Source: Bifidobacteriaceae bacterium (GTDB lineage: Bacteria; Actinomycetota; Actinomycetes; Actinomycetales; WQXJ01). From it: a stretch of DNA of 13,951 nucleotides. The notes beneath the pieces were generated by a model. That model was given only the letters and a program-made list of their open reading frames with translations. It had not been told where the DNA came from and did no database searches. The stretch covers positions 1 through 13,951 of the forward strand of contig JAISCU010000126.1 of NCBI GenBank assembly GCA_031265345.1, read 5' to 3'. The position numbers and the translations under genes were made by a program. This document shows, piece after piece, positions 5,970 to 13,702 of the stretch (within the stretch, counting starts at the first letter, position 1; the number at the start of each line of letters is the position of its first letter).

Positions 5970-8375
5970 TCAGGCGAGGGCCTCCTCGAGCTCGCGGTTG
6001 CCCATGCGGTCGATCCGGGCGGCCCGCAGGCGGGACCAGACGACCGGCGCGATGGCGACCAGGCCCGCCACGACGGCGCAGATGACCCGGACCGGCTGGT
6101 TCGACTCGGTGTCCAGCGACATGTTCACCACCAACGGCGCGATCAGCACGCTGACCAGGTTCATCACCTTGATGAGCGGGTTGATGGCGGGACCGGCGGT
6201 GTCCTTGAAAGGATCTCCGACGGTGTCCCCGATCACGGCTGCGGCGTGGGCGCCGGAGTTCTTGCCGCCGTGGTGGCCGTCCTCGACCAGTTTCTTGGCG
6301 TTGTCCCAGGCGCCCCCGGAGTTGGCCAGGAAGACGGCCATCAACAGCCCGGTGGTGATCGCGCCGCCCAGGAAACCGGCCAATGGCCCCACTCCCAGGC
6401 CCAGCCCCACCGCCACCGGTGCGAACGCGGCCAGCAGGCCGGGGGCGACCAACTCCCGCAGCGAGTCGCGGGTGCAGATGTCGACCACTTCCGAGTAGTC
6501 GGGCTTGACTTCGCCGGTCATGATGCGCGGCTCGTTGCGGAACTGGCGGCGGACCACCAGGACGATCGCGCTGGCGGCCCGTGTCACGGCATCGATCGCC
6601 AACCCCGAGAACATGAAGACGACCGCCGCGCCCAGGATCACGCCCACCAGCGTGAGCGGCTGGATGATCGCGTATTCGCCCATCGAGTCGAGGAACCCGC
6701 CGGTGGCCAGCCGGTCGCCGAGGGAGGCGACGGCCGATTGCACGGCATCGTTGTAGGAGCCGAACAGGGCCGTGGCGGCCAACACCGCCGTCGCGATGGC
6801 GATCCCCTTGGTGATGGCCTTGGTGGTGTTGCCGACGGCGTCGAGGTCGGTCAGGGCCTTGGCGGCCTCGCCGGAGACCTCGCCGGACATCTCGGCGATG
6901 CCCTGGGCGTTGTCGGAGACCGGGCCGAACGTGTCCATGGCCACGATCACGCCGACGGTGGTGAGCAGCCCGCACCCGGCCAGCGCCACCAGGAACAGGG
7001 CGATGGCCATGTTGCCGCCGGAGAGCAGGAACAGGCCGCACAGCGCCGCGGCGATGGTGCCGGCGGTGTACACGGCCGATTCCAGGCCCACTCCGATCCC
7101 CGACAGCACCACGGTCGCGGCCCCGGTGGTCGAGGTCTTGGCGACGTGGCGGGTGGGGCGCGTCTCAGTGCCGGTGAAGTAGCCGGTGATCCACAGGATC
7201 AGGCCTGCCAGCACAATCCCGATCACCACCGCGCCGATCACGGCCCAGCGCGGATCTGCGTCTCCCAGCGAATTCAGCGCTGAGTTGCCGAACTCCTTGT
7301 AGGAGGCGGGCAAGTAGACGAAAGCGGCGATGGCGGTCAAGACGGCGGCGATGACGGCCGAGAGGTAGAAGCCCCGGTAGATGGCCCGCAACCCCGGTTC
7401 GCCCTTGCGCACGCGGGTGATGAAGACGCCGATGGCGGCGGTGACCGCGCCGATGGCGGGCACGATCAGCGGGAAAACCAGGCCCGACTCGCCGAAGGCG
7501 GCCTTCCCCAGGATCAGCGAGGCCACCAGGGTGACGGCATAGGACTCGAACAGGTCGGCGGCCATCCCGGCGCAGTCGCCCACATTGTCGCCCACGTTGT
7601 CAGCGATGGTGGCGGCGTTGCGGGGATCGTCCTCGGGGATGCCCTGCTCGACTTTGCCGACCAGGTCCGCGCCCACGTCGGCGGCCTTGGTGAAGATGCC
7701 GCCGCCCACGCGCATGAACATGGCCAGCAGCGCGGCGCCGAAGCCGAAGCCCTCGAGCACCGACGGCGCGTCGGACCGGAAGATCATGACCACGGCGGAG
7801 GCTCCCAGCAGACCCAGGCCCACGGTGGTCAGCCCGACCACGCCACCGGTCCTGAACGCTATGGCTGCGCCTCGCTCGCGGCCGCCCTCGCCCGCCGCGG
7901 CGGCAGCCGCCACCCGTACGTTGGCCCGCGTGGCCAGCCACATGCCGAGGTAGCCGATGGTGGCCGAGAAGGCGGCGCCGACCAGGAACGAGACGGCCCG
8001 TCCCGTTCGCACGGCCGGTGTGCCGGGCAGCAGGATCAGCAAGAACATCACCACGATGACGAATCCGCCCAGGGTTCTGAACTGCCGTGTCAGATAGGCG
8101 GTCGCGCCCTGTTGGACGGCGCCGGCTATCTCCCGCATCTTGGGAGAGCCCTCGTCGCAGGCCAGAACATTGGCCCTGAGCGCGGCGGCCAAGGCCAACG
8201 CGCCGATGGCCACCACCGCCACCAGGGCGGCGATCAGCATGGAGCCGCCGGAGAAATCGACATGGGCGTCGAGGCCCGCGGCCGCCAGCGGATCGGCACT
8301 CGCCGCCGGGTCGGCGGCCGCCAAAAGCTCGGCGATTCGGCTGAAGGAATCATGGATCACAGTCTCAGCAATCAT
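5970..8375 (-). CDS. hppA: K+-independent proton-pumping membrane pyrophosphatase
   Basis: An 801-residue polytopic membrane protein that hydrolyses cytosolic PPi and exports protons. Family signatures are complete: DVGADLVGKVE (233-243, PPi/Mg binding), DDPRN followed by DNVGDNVGD (260-268), GPVSDNAQGIAEM (484-496), and a C-terminal acidic motif GDTVGDPFKDTAGP (716-729). In GNTTKAIT the Lys519 and Thr522 occupy the two positions that distinguish K+-independent enzymes; K+-dependent ones carry Ala and Gly. Proton pumping rather than sodium pumping is therefore expected. The ATG at 8375 is preceded by GAGGAG with a 9-nt spacer. The first ~45 residues are a short periplasmic-type extension before the first membrane helix. 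It is divergent from purD, with its own well-formed promoter at 8459-8487. Length and motifs are normal; nothing is broken. Confidence 0.97.
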   Translation of the reverse strand: MIAETVIHDSFSRIAELLAAADPAASADPLAAAGLDAHVDFSGGSMLIAALVAVVAIGALALAAALRANVLACDEGSPKMREIAGAVQQGATAYLTRQFRTLGGFVIVVMFLLILLPGTPAVRTGRAVSFLVGAAFSATIGYLGMWLATRANVRVAAAAAAGEGGRERGAAIAFRTGGVVGLTTVGLGLLGASAVVMIFRSDAPSVLEGFGFGAALLAMFMRVGGGIFTKAADVGADLVGKVEQGIPEDDPRNAATIADNVGDNVGDCAGMAADLFESYAVTLVASLILGKAAFGESGLVFPLIVPAIGAVTAAIGVFITRVRKGEPGLRAIYRGFYLSAVIAAVLTAIAAFVYLPASYKEFGNSALNSLGDADPRWAVIGAVVIGIVLAGLILWITGYFTGTETRPTRHVAKTSTTGAATVVLSGIGVGLESAVYTAGTIAAALCGLFLLSGGNMAIALFLVALAGCGLLTTVGVIVAMDTFGPVSDNAQGIAEMSGEVSGEAAKALTDLDAVGNTTKAITKGIAIATAVLAATALFGSYNDAVQSAVASLGDRLATGGFLDSMGEYAIIQPLTLVGVILGAAVVFMFSGLAIDAVTRAASAIVLVVRRQFRNEPRIMTGEVKPDYSEVVDICTRDSLRELVAPGLLAAFAPVAVGLGLGVGPLAGFLGGAITTGLLMAVFLANSGGAWDNAKKLVEDGHHGGKNSGAHAAAVIGDTVGDPFKDTAGPAINPLIKVMNLVSVLIAPLVVNMSLDTESNQPVRVICAVVAGLVAIAPVVWSRLRAARIDRMGNRELEEALA

Positions 8376-8458
8376 GTTGCGCTACTCCTCAGGTCAGGTC
8401 TTCGGTGACCCGGCTCGAAGGCCCGGGTAAGGCCATTGTGGGGGTGGACGTTCGTCCC

Positions 8459-8487
8459 ATCCTAGGGGATGCCGTGGGCGGTGCCAA
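8459..8487 (-). promoter_or_regulatory. hppA promoter
   Basis: Reading the minus strand, TTGGCA (8487-8482) is followed after exactly 17 bp by TAGGAT (8464-8459), a good sigma70/SigA-type pair. Transcription would start near 8452 and leave a leader of about 77 nt containing the GAGGAG ribosome site at 8390-8385. Confidence 0.6.
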
Positions 8488-8598
8488 ACCAACAGGCCGC
8501 GGGCCGAAATGCCCGGCAGCCTTCGCAGCGGGCGGTGCGACGGGCGATGCGGCGGACGGGTCAGGCTGGGGCCCGCCCCGCTTCGCAGCGATGGACAT

Positions 8599-8612
8599 TA
8601 GGCTTAACCGCC

Positions 8613-8613
<1 letters not shown>
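8599..8613 (+). promoter_or_regulatory. -10 box placed for a leaderless purD transcript
   Basis: TAGGCT (8599-8604) lies 8 nt before the GTG start of purD, and no Shine-Dalgarno sequence is present. This spacing puts transcription start at or very near the start codon, as in many actinobacterial leaderless mRNAs. No clear -35 is seen. Confidence 0.4.
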
Positions 8614-9869
<1,256 letters not shown>

Positions 9870-9882
9870 GGCGGCGAGTGCC

Positions 9883-10065
9883 GTGGCGCAGGAATTGAGT
9901 CCTTTGGCGATGGGCCTGGGCAGCGACCCCGCCCAACGCAAGGAGGCTGGTGAGACCATCTCCCTAATGCAAATGGCGGGCATGTTCACCGCCGCCCGCC
10001 ACCTGACCGTGGAGGACATGGACAGCGCCATTGCCGAGGGCGCGCGGGAGTCGGCTGGCCTGTGA
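9883..10065 (+). CDS. Small ORF resembling the C-terminal tail of an AbrB-type antitoxin
   Basis: Sixty codons from a GTG 13 nt after the purD stop (an internal ATG at 9910 is the alternative). The ending RHLTVEDMDSAIAEGARE is reminiscent of the C-terminal helix of AbrB/VapB-type antitoxins, which often read TVEEMDxAI; this is recalled family knowledge, not a search result. The DNA-binding N-terminal half is missing. It could be a remnant of a toxin-antitoxin locus, or a genuine small protein co-transcribed with purD. A PIN-like toxin gene lies 50 bp downstream on the other strand. Confidence 0.4.
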   Translation: MAQELSPLAMGLGSDPAQRKEAGETISLMQMAGMFTAARHLTVEDMDSAIAEGARESAGL

Positions 10066-10115
10066 TCGGACTGAACGCCAATCCGCCAGGTCCATCCCTG
10101 GGCGACCTTTCGCCG

Positions 10116-10487
10116 TCAAGGAGCCTGCAGCCACCAAATCAGCGGCGCCGAGGCCAATCCGGGCGGCGGGTCTGCGGCTAAGTCCAAGAGAGCGTCGGCC
10201 AGTCGCATCAATCCTGATGCCGTTCGGGGAAACCGTCGGTGGTGGCACAGCACCACGCCACAGTGCTCTGGGACCAATAGCACCGCCGCCATGAAAGTGC
10301 CCACGTCCTCGGTGACCACCACCCGTCGCTCGGCGGCAGCCTGCTTCAGGACTTCGTCGTCCGGACGCCCGCGCAGCCAGGACCGGTCGTGGGTCAGGGT
10401 CACCGCATCCAGGCCACCCTCGGTCAAGAGGTCGCGAAGCCGGGGCGGATAGTGTTCGTCCAGCAGGAACGAGACCGTGGTTGTCAT
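10116..10487 (-). CDS. DUF5615-family PIN-like toxin (predicted ribonuclease)
   Basis: A 123-residue protein beginning with a beta strand and LLDEH (Asp10, Glu11), followed by a THDRSWLRGRPDDEV stretch (Asp43, Asp44, Glu45) and VVVTEDVGTF (Glu60, Asp61). These acidic clusters match the metal-binding pattern of PIN-like DUF5615 proteins (COG4634), which are predicted toxins paired with DUF433 antitoxins. The C-terminus (about 105-123) is short and Pro-rich. Its ATG overlaps the antitoxin stop as ATGA (10484-10487), so translation is probably coupled. Nuclease activity is inferred from the family, not proven. Confidence 0.75.
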   Translation of the reverse strand: MTTTVSFLLDEHYPPRLRDLLTEGGLDAVTLTHDRSWLRGRPDDEVLKQAAAERRVVVTEDVGTFMAAVLLVPEHCGVVLCHHRRFPRTASGLMRLADALLDLAADPPPGLASAPLIWWLQAP

Positions 10488-10909
10488 TGGCCGTTGATGA
10501 GGGCTCGACGCCGCTCCCAGGCCGCTAGCTCTTCGTCCTGCTCCAGCCGGTGGCGTTCCAATATCCCGTCGATCTCGGCCCGGTGGTCGGCCCAGTAGGC
10601 CAAGGCGGCCAGCACGTCAGCCTCGCTCAATCCGGTGGCGTCCGCCACGACGGCCGGGTTGCGTTCTGCGTCGTCGTGCTGTTCCCAGGCCTCGGCGACC
10701 GTCCACACTTGTGGTCCCGACAGCAGAGCCGCCCGCCGGTCCCCGGTCACGGTGGACACGAAGTGAACGAGTGGATGGGCTTGTACCGCCAGCCATTCCC
10801 GAGTCGCGTCAACGATCAGTGACGATTTGGTCGTTTGCTTCCTACGGGCGCAGGACTCCAGCGCGGAATCGAGGTCCGGAGGAATCCGCAGGCTGGTCGG
10901 TAGTGCCAT
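10484..10909 (-). CDS. RHH/DUF433-like antitoxin of the adjacent PIN-like toxin
   Basis: A 141-residue protein from ATG 10909. Residues 1-40 look like a ribbon-helix-helix DNA-binding segment: strand TSLRI, then helices around DLDSALESCARRKQ and KSSLIVDATREWL. The second half, from about residue 55, with TGLSEADVLAALAYWADHR resembles the DUF433 (COG2442) helical domain; the C-terminal charged helix (115-141) could bind the toxin. Two starts are possible. A GTG at 10939 overlaps the purQ stop as GTGA and would couple it to purQ, but it adds ten residues outside the RHH fold. The ATG at 10909 has TAGACT 7 nt upstream, fitting a leaderless transcript. RHH antitoxins usually autorepress their operon. 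Confidence 0.72.
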   Translation of the reverse strand: MALPTSLRIPPDLDSALESCARRKQTTKSSLIVDATREWLAVQAHPLVHFVSTVTGDRRAALLSGPQVWTVAEAWEQHDDAERNPAVVADATGLSEADVLAALAYWADHRAEIDGILERHRLEQDEELAAWERRRALINGQ

Positions 10910-10922
10910 GTATAACAGTCTA
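10910..10922 (-). promoter_or_regulatory. Possible internal promoter for the toxin-antitoxin pair
   Basis: On the minus strand TAGACT (10922-10917) lies 7 nt before the ATG at 10909, with no ribosome site, which fits a leaderless start. No convincing -35 is present. It would let the pair be expressed apart from purSQ. Confidence 0.35.
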
Positions 10923-10935
10923 CTACAAGGCGTAT

Positions 10936-11643
10936 TCACGCCACGCTGGCTGCCAGGTGCGCGATCACCGAGGCGAAGAACTCCAGGCCATCAAGCCCGG
11001 CGCGGGGGCCATCGGCGGAATCGGGGCCGAAGCCGGGTTCGACGGCGTGCTCGGGGTGGGGCATCAGCCCCACCACGTTCCCGGCCTGGTTGGTGATCCC
11101 GGCGATGTCGCGGCGCGAGCCGTTCGGGTTCCAGCCGACGTAGCGGAAGACGACCCGGCCCTCGGCCTCCAGGCGGTCCAACGTGGATTCGTCCGCCACG
11201 AACTGACCGTCCTGGTTCTTCAACGGGATGGTGATCTCCTGGTCGGGAGCGAACCGGTTGGTCCAGGCGGTGCGATTGTTCGCCACCTCCAACCGCTGTT
11301 CACGACACACAAAAGTGAGATGGTCGTTCTTGACCATCGAGCCGGGCAGCAGATGCGATTCGGTCAGCACCTGGAAGCCGTTGCAGATGCCCAGCACCGG
11401 CATCCCGGCGCGCGCGGCCTCGATGATCGACTCCATCACCGGCGCGAAGCGTGCGATCGCGCCAGCCCGCAAGTAGTCGCCGTAAGAGAATCCGCCCGGC
11501 AGGACCACGGCGTCCACCTGCTGCAGCGAACGGTCGCCATGCCACAGCGCGACCCCCTCGGCTCCCGCCAATCCGACCGCCCGGAGGGCGTCGCGGTCAT
11601 CCAGGGTGCCGGGAAACGTCACCACGCCGACCCTGGTGGTCAT
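10936..11643 (-). CDS. purQ: Phosphoribosylformylglycinamidine synthase, glutaminase subunit
   Basis: A 235-residue class I glutamine amidotransferase that releases ammonia from glutamine for FGAM synthesis by PurL, with PurS as the bridging subunit. The nucleophile Cys87 sits in VLGICNGFQ, and His197/Glu199 in MPHPEH complete the triad. [19 protein letters not shown] (46-64) is the family oxyanion-loop region. Its ATG overlaps the purS stop as ATGA (11640-11643), giving tight coupling. Length is normal. The gene that follows is a toxin-antitoxin pair rather than purL, the more usual neighbour; purL must lie outside the window. Confidence 0.97.
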   Translation of the reverse strand: MTTRVGVVTFPGTLDDRDALRAVGLAGAEGVALWHGDRSLQQVDAVVLPGGFSYGDYLRAGAIARFAPVMESIIEAARAGMPVLGICNGFQVLTESHLLPGSMVKNDHLTFVCREQRLEVANNRTAWTNRFAPDQEITIPLKNQDGQFVADESTLDRLEAEGRVVFRYVGWNPNGSRRDIAGITNQAGNVVGLMPHPEHAVEPGFGPDSADGPRAGLDGLEFFASVIAHLAASVA

Positions 11644-11918
11644 GCCGGGGCCTGCCCGGCGGCATCGTCCATCTGGTCGAAGTGCACCGAGACGACGTCC
11701 TCGATGACCGGGTTCGACAAGACCGTCACGGCGGCGTCGCGGGCCGCCTCCAGGAGCTCGGCCGAGGGCGGCCCCGAAGATTCCAGCTCGAAGCGCTTGC
11801 CCTGGCGGACCGCCTGGAACTGGGTGAAGCCGAGGCGCGGCAGGGCGCCGGCCACAGCTTTGCCCTGCGGGTCCAGCAACTCGGGCTTGGGCATGACGTC
11901 CACAATCACTCGTGCCAT
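11640..11918 (-). CDS. purS: Phosphoribosylformylglycinamidine synthase subunit PurS
   Basis: A 92-residue small subunit that joins PurQ and PurL in the FGAM synthase complex. It shows the family start [22 protein letters not shown] and the later [12 protein letters not shown]. It is slightly longer than the usual ~80-85 residues because of a C-terminal tail, [12 protein letters not shown]. The DNA encoding that tail (11659-11675) is identical over 17 bp to an intergenic stretch at 13381-13397 upstream of purC, so the tail may derive from a dispersed repeat. GAGAAGGG lies 4 nt before the ATG. First gene of the purSQ-antitoxin-toxin cluster. Confidence 0.95.
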   Translation of the reverse strand: MARVIVDVMPKPELLDPQGKAVAGALPRLGFTQFQAVRQGKRFELESSGPPSAELLEAARDAAVTVLSNPVIEDVVSVHFDQMDDAAGQAPA

Positions 11919-11956
11919 GATTCCCTTCTCAAAGGTCGATGCGGGGTGCCATGACT

Positions 11957-11962
11957 AGCCTA
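11957..11962 (-). promoter_or_regulatory. Candidate -10 box for purSQ
   Basis: TAGGCT on the minus strand, about 39 nt before the purS ATG. It matches the TANNNT -10 pattern also seen at purD, but no clear -35 lies 17 bp upstream. Confidence 0.25.
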
Positions 11963-12054
11963 AGGGTCGCGGCCGGGACTCGGCGCGCAGGGCGCAACCG
12001 GGCGATTCAACCCAAGGACACCCAAAGCGCTGGCCGGACTCCTCCTTAGGGCAT

Positions 12055-12088
12055 GGGCTCCGCCCACCATCCGTTCGGCCCGGAGCCC
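12055..12088. repeat. GC-rich inverted repeat
   Basis: GGGCTCCG (12055-12062) and CGGAGCCC (12081-12088) pair perfectly over 8 bp around an 18-nt loop. No T tract follows on either strand, so a terminator role is uncertain. Confidence 0.4.
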
Positions 12089-12153
12089 TGAGCCACCAGG
12101 CCCGTTCGGACCAATTGGTCTGTTCCGAGCAGCCAATGCCGCCGACTCGGCGG

Positions 12154-12223
12154 GGCATCGGGCGGCGGTGTCTGTAAGTCCCTGGAACTCGGGCACGAGG
12201 CGAATTGCAGCCACTTCCGGACA
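12154..12223. repeat. 70-bp direct repeat, copy 1 (hairpin family)
   Basis: Identical to 12290-12359 except at base 12195 (A versus G). Read on the minus strand it starts GTCCGGAAGTGGCTGCAATT and ends CACCGCCGCCCGATGCC, the same plan as the element at 232-305. Its outer arms (GTGTCCGGAAGTGGCTG, using one flanking base, and CAGGGACTTACAGACAC) pair at 13 of 17 positions. Confidence 0.85.
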
Positions 12224-12289
12224 CGGGCGGAAAGGGGAGCCAGAGCGGTCAACGCGCTGACGTGCAGTGACGCTGGCAGCTAGGAGGGC

Positions 12290-12359
12290 GGCATCGGGCG
12301 GCGGTGTCTGTAAGTCCCTGGAACTCGGGCGCGAGGCGAATTGCAGCCACTTCCGGACA
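12290..12359. repeat. 70-bp direct repeat, copy 2 (hairpin family)
   Basis: Lies 136 bp after copy 1 and differs from it at one base (12331). The flanking DNA is unrelated, so the boundaries of the duplicated unit are sharp: GGCATCGGG at the left and CCGGACA at the right. It overlaps the 11-bp tandem at its right end. Confidence 0.85.
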
Positions 12360-12385
12360 AGCTCCGGACAGGCTCCGGACAAATT
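12353..12385. repeat. 11-bp tandem, three units
   Basis: CCGGACAAGCT, CCGGACAGGCT and CCGGACAAATT follow each other at 12353, 12364 and 12375, growing out of the right end of the 70-bp repeat. On the minus strand each contains TGTCCGG, a degenerate relative of the TGTCCAC seen at the left of the window. Confidence 0.7.
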
Positions 12386-12415
12386 CGACCCCGGGGAAGG
12401 GCCAAACGCCGGGGT
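12380..12415 (-). terminator. Candidate purC terminator
   Basis: Starting in the purC stop codon, ACCCCGG (12415-12409) and CCGGGGT (12394-12388) form a perfect 7-bp stem with a 14-nt loop, followed by CGAATTTG. The T-rich tail is poor, so termination would be partial or aided by Rho. Confidence 0.4.
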
Positions 12416-13314
12416 CAGGCGAAGAAGGCCTTGCCGGTCAGGCGCTCGTAGGCCTCGATGTAACGGGCGCGGGTCTTCTCGACAATGGAATCGGGCAGCG
12501 GCGGCGGCTCGGAGCTGCGGTCCCAGCCCGAGTCCTTGGTCAGCCAGTCGCGCACGAACTGCTTGTCGAACGAGGCCTGCGGGCTGCCCGGCTCCCAGGT
12601 GCGGGCGTCCCAATAGCGTGACGAGTCGGGCGTGAGCACTTCGTCACCCAAGGTCAGCAACCCGTTGGCGGCCTCGACGCCGAACTCGAACTTGGTGTCC
12701 GCGAGGATCAGGCCGCGTTCGCGGGCGATCCCCTCGGCCTTGGTGTACAGCTTCAAGGTGGTGTCGCGCAGGGCTTCGGCGGTGTCCAGGCCGAGTTGGT
12801 CGGCCACGAAGCTGAACGGCACGTTCTCATCGTGGTCGCCTTGTTCGGCTTTGGTGGCCGGGGTGAAGATCGGGTAGGGCAGACGGTCGCCATCGACGAG
12901 TCCGAGCGGCAGCTTGATCCCCGTGACCTCGCCGGTGCGCGAGTACTCGGCCAGCCCCGAACCGGTCAGGTAGCCGCGCGCGACGCACTCGACCGGGTAC
13001 ATCGTCAGGCGTTGGCAGATCATGGCCCGCCCCTTGACCGCGTCCGGCACGTCCAGTGAGACCAGGTGGTTCGGCACCACGTCCTTCAGCTGGTCGAACC
13101 ACCAGACCGTCAACGCGGTCAGCACCTTGCCTTTGTCGGGGATCAGGGTCGGCAGCACCCAGTCGTAAGCGCTGATCTTGTCGCTGGTCACCACCAGGAT
13201 CACATCGCTGAAAGGCGACGCCACCGAGGGCTCGTAGAGGTCGCGAATCTTGCCTGAGGTCACGTACTCCCAGCCCTCAAGCTCGAGGGGGGCCACAGAT
13301 GTTGAGCTAGTCAC
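12415..13314 (-). CDS. purC: Phosphoribosylaminoimidazole-succinocarboxamide synthase (SAICAR synthetase)
   Basis: A 299-residue enzyme joining CAIR and aspartate with ATP in purine synthesis. Family signatures appear in order: GKIRDLYEP (21-29, nucleotide loop), SDKISAYDWV (44-53), VECVARGYLTGSG (108-120, the SAICAR synthetase signature), FTPATKAEQGDHDEN (150-164), LILADTKFEFG (202-212), and LTPDSSRYW (227-235). Length matches the long actinobacterial/yeast-like form. The GTG at 13314 gives the best family start; GAGGC lies only 1 nt upstream, too close for a normal ribosome site, so the start may be leaderless or a few codons later. purC is read toward purS but is separated by ~500 bp and a stem at its stop, so it is probably its own transcript. 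Confidence 0.96.
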   Translation of the reverse strand: MTSSTSVAPLELEGWEYVTSGKIRDLYEPSVASPFSDVILVVTSDKISAYDWVLPTLIPDKGKVLTALTVWWFDQLKDVVPNHLVSLDVPDAVKGRAMICQRLTMYPVECVARGYLTGSGLAEYSRTGEVTGIKLPLGLVDGDRLPYPIFTPATKAEQGDHDENVPFSFVADQLGLDTAEALRDTTLKLYTKAEGIARERGLILADTKFEFGVEAANGLLTLGDEVLTPDSSRYWDARTWEPGSPQASFDKQFVRDWLTKDSGWDRSSEPPPLPDSIVEKTRARYIEAYERLTGKAFFA

Positions 13315-13660
13315 GCCTCAAGTCTGGCATCCCTGGTCGGGGCGGCGTCGCTGGCAGGCCCGTCAGTCCACTACTCGACCCAGATGGACGATGCCGCTCG
13401 GCCGCCGCTGTGCCCCGCGCCCAGTTCCCGCTCTCCCTGGTTGGCAGGCCGCTGAATGCGCCCCCGCCGGAGAGTATTCAGCCCGCAACCGATGGTCCGG
13501 CCGCCCGGAAGCCTGCATTCCGATGTTATGTTGCGCGCAACGTAGCGGATGGTCTCGCGTCGACCAGGGCTGTAAAGCGATGGTCTCGGGCGGCATGGAG
13601 GATGCAAATCAGCTGCCCAGCTTGCTTCGCGGCTCCGTGACGGGGGGAAGCCGCCTCGAG
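13315..13660. other. Non-coding region upstream of purC
   Basis: Should contain the purC promoter, but no strong -35/-10 pair was found; CAGACT 6 nt before the GTG is the closest. Other structures are a 17-bp match to the purS 3' end (13381-13397), a CTGAAT/ATTCAG inverted pair near 13453-13481, an 18-bp palindrome (13527-13544), and GATGGTCTCG twice (13548-13557 and 13579-13588). Minus-strand frames here have no protein-like features. Confidence 0.5.
13527..13544. promoter_or_regulatory. 18-bp palindrome, possible operator
   Basis: TTGCGCGCAA forms the centre of a perfect 12-bp palindrome GTTGCGCGCAAC (13530-13541). It extends to 18 bp with one mismatched pair. The symmetry fits a dimeric regulator site, about 215 bp upstream of purC; the binder is unknown. 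Confidence 0.35.
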
Positions 13661-13702
13661 TTTCGGAGCGGCAGCGGCGCGGGACGGCTGCGGGCTCCGA
13701 AA
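13661..13702. repeat. Strong two-part hairpin
   Basis: TTTCGGAGC (13661-13669) pairs perfectly with GCTCCGAAA (13694-13702). Inside, GCAGC (13671-13675) pairs with GCTGC (13687-13691), leaving an 11-nt loop and 1- and 2-nt bulges. The right arm runs into the first unit of the repeat array. Confidence 0.65.

Larger units (their letters stand above)
11919..12414. other. Intergenic region between purS and purC, rich in repeats
   Basis: About 500 bp without a convincing gene. From left to right it holds a possible purS -10 box, a GC hairpin (12055-12088), a 12-bp perfect palindrome GACCAATTGGTC (12109-12120), two 70-bp repeats, an 11-bp tandem, and a stem at the purC stop codon. TAAGGAGG, a near-perfect ribosome site on the minus strand (12049-12042), is followed by no sensible reading frame. 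Short frames across the region translate the repeats and look spurious. Confidence 0.6.

Noticed and set aside
5937..7283. Long plus-strand open frame opposite hppA
   Set aside because: It is rich in His, Gln, Gly and Asp with no domain features; hppA on the other strand has complete family motifs.
12042..12049. TAAGGAGG on the minus strand, suggesting a missed gene
   Set aside because: No start codon at normal spacing opens a frame longer than about 20 codons before a stop, so it is likely coincidental or a relic.
11960..12613. 217-codon minus-strand frame across the purS-purC gap
   Set aside because: It overlaps purC and translates the 70-bp repeats twice; no recognisable protein features.
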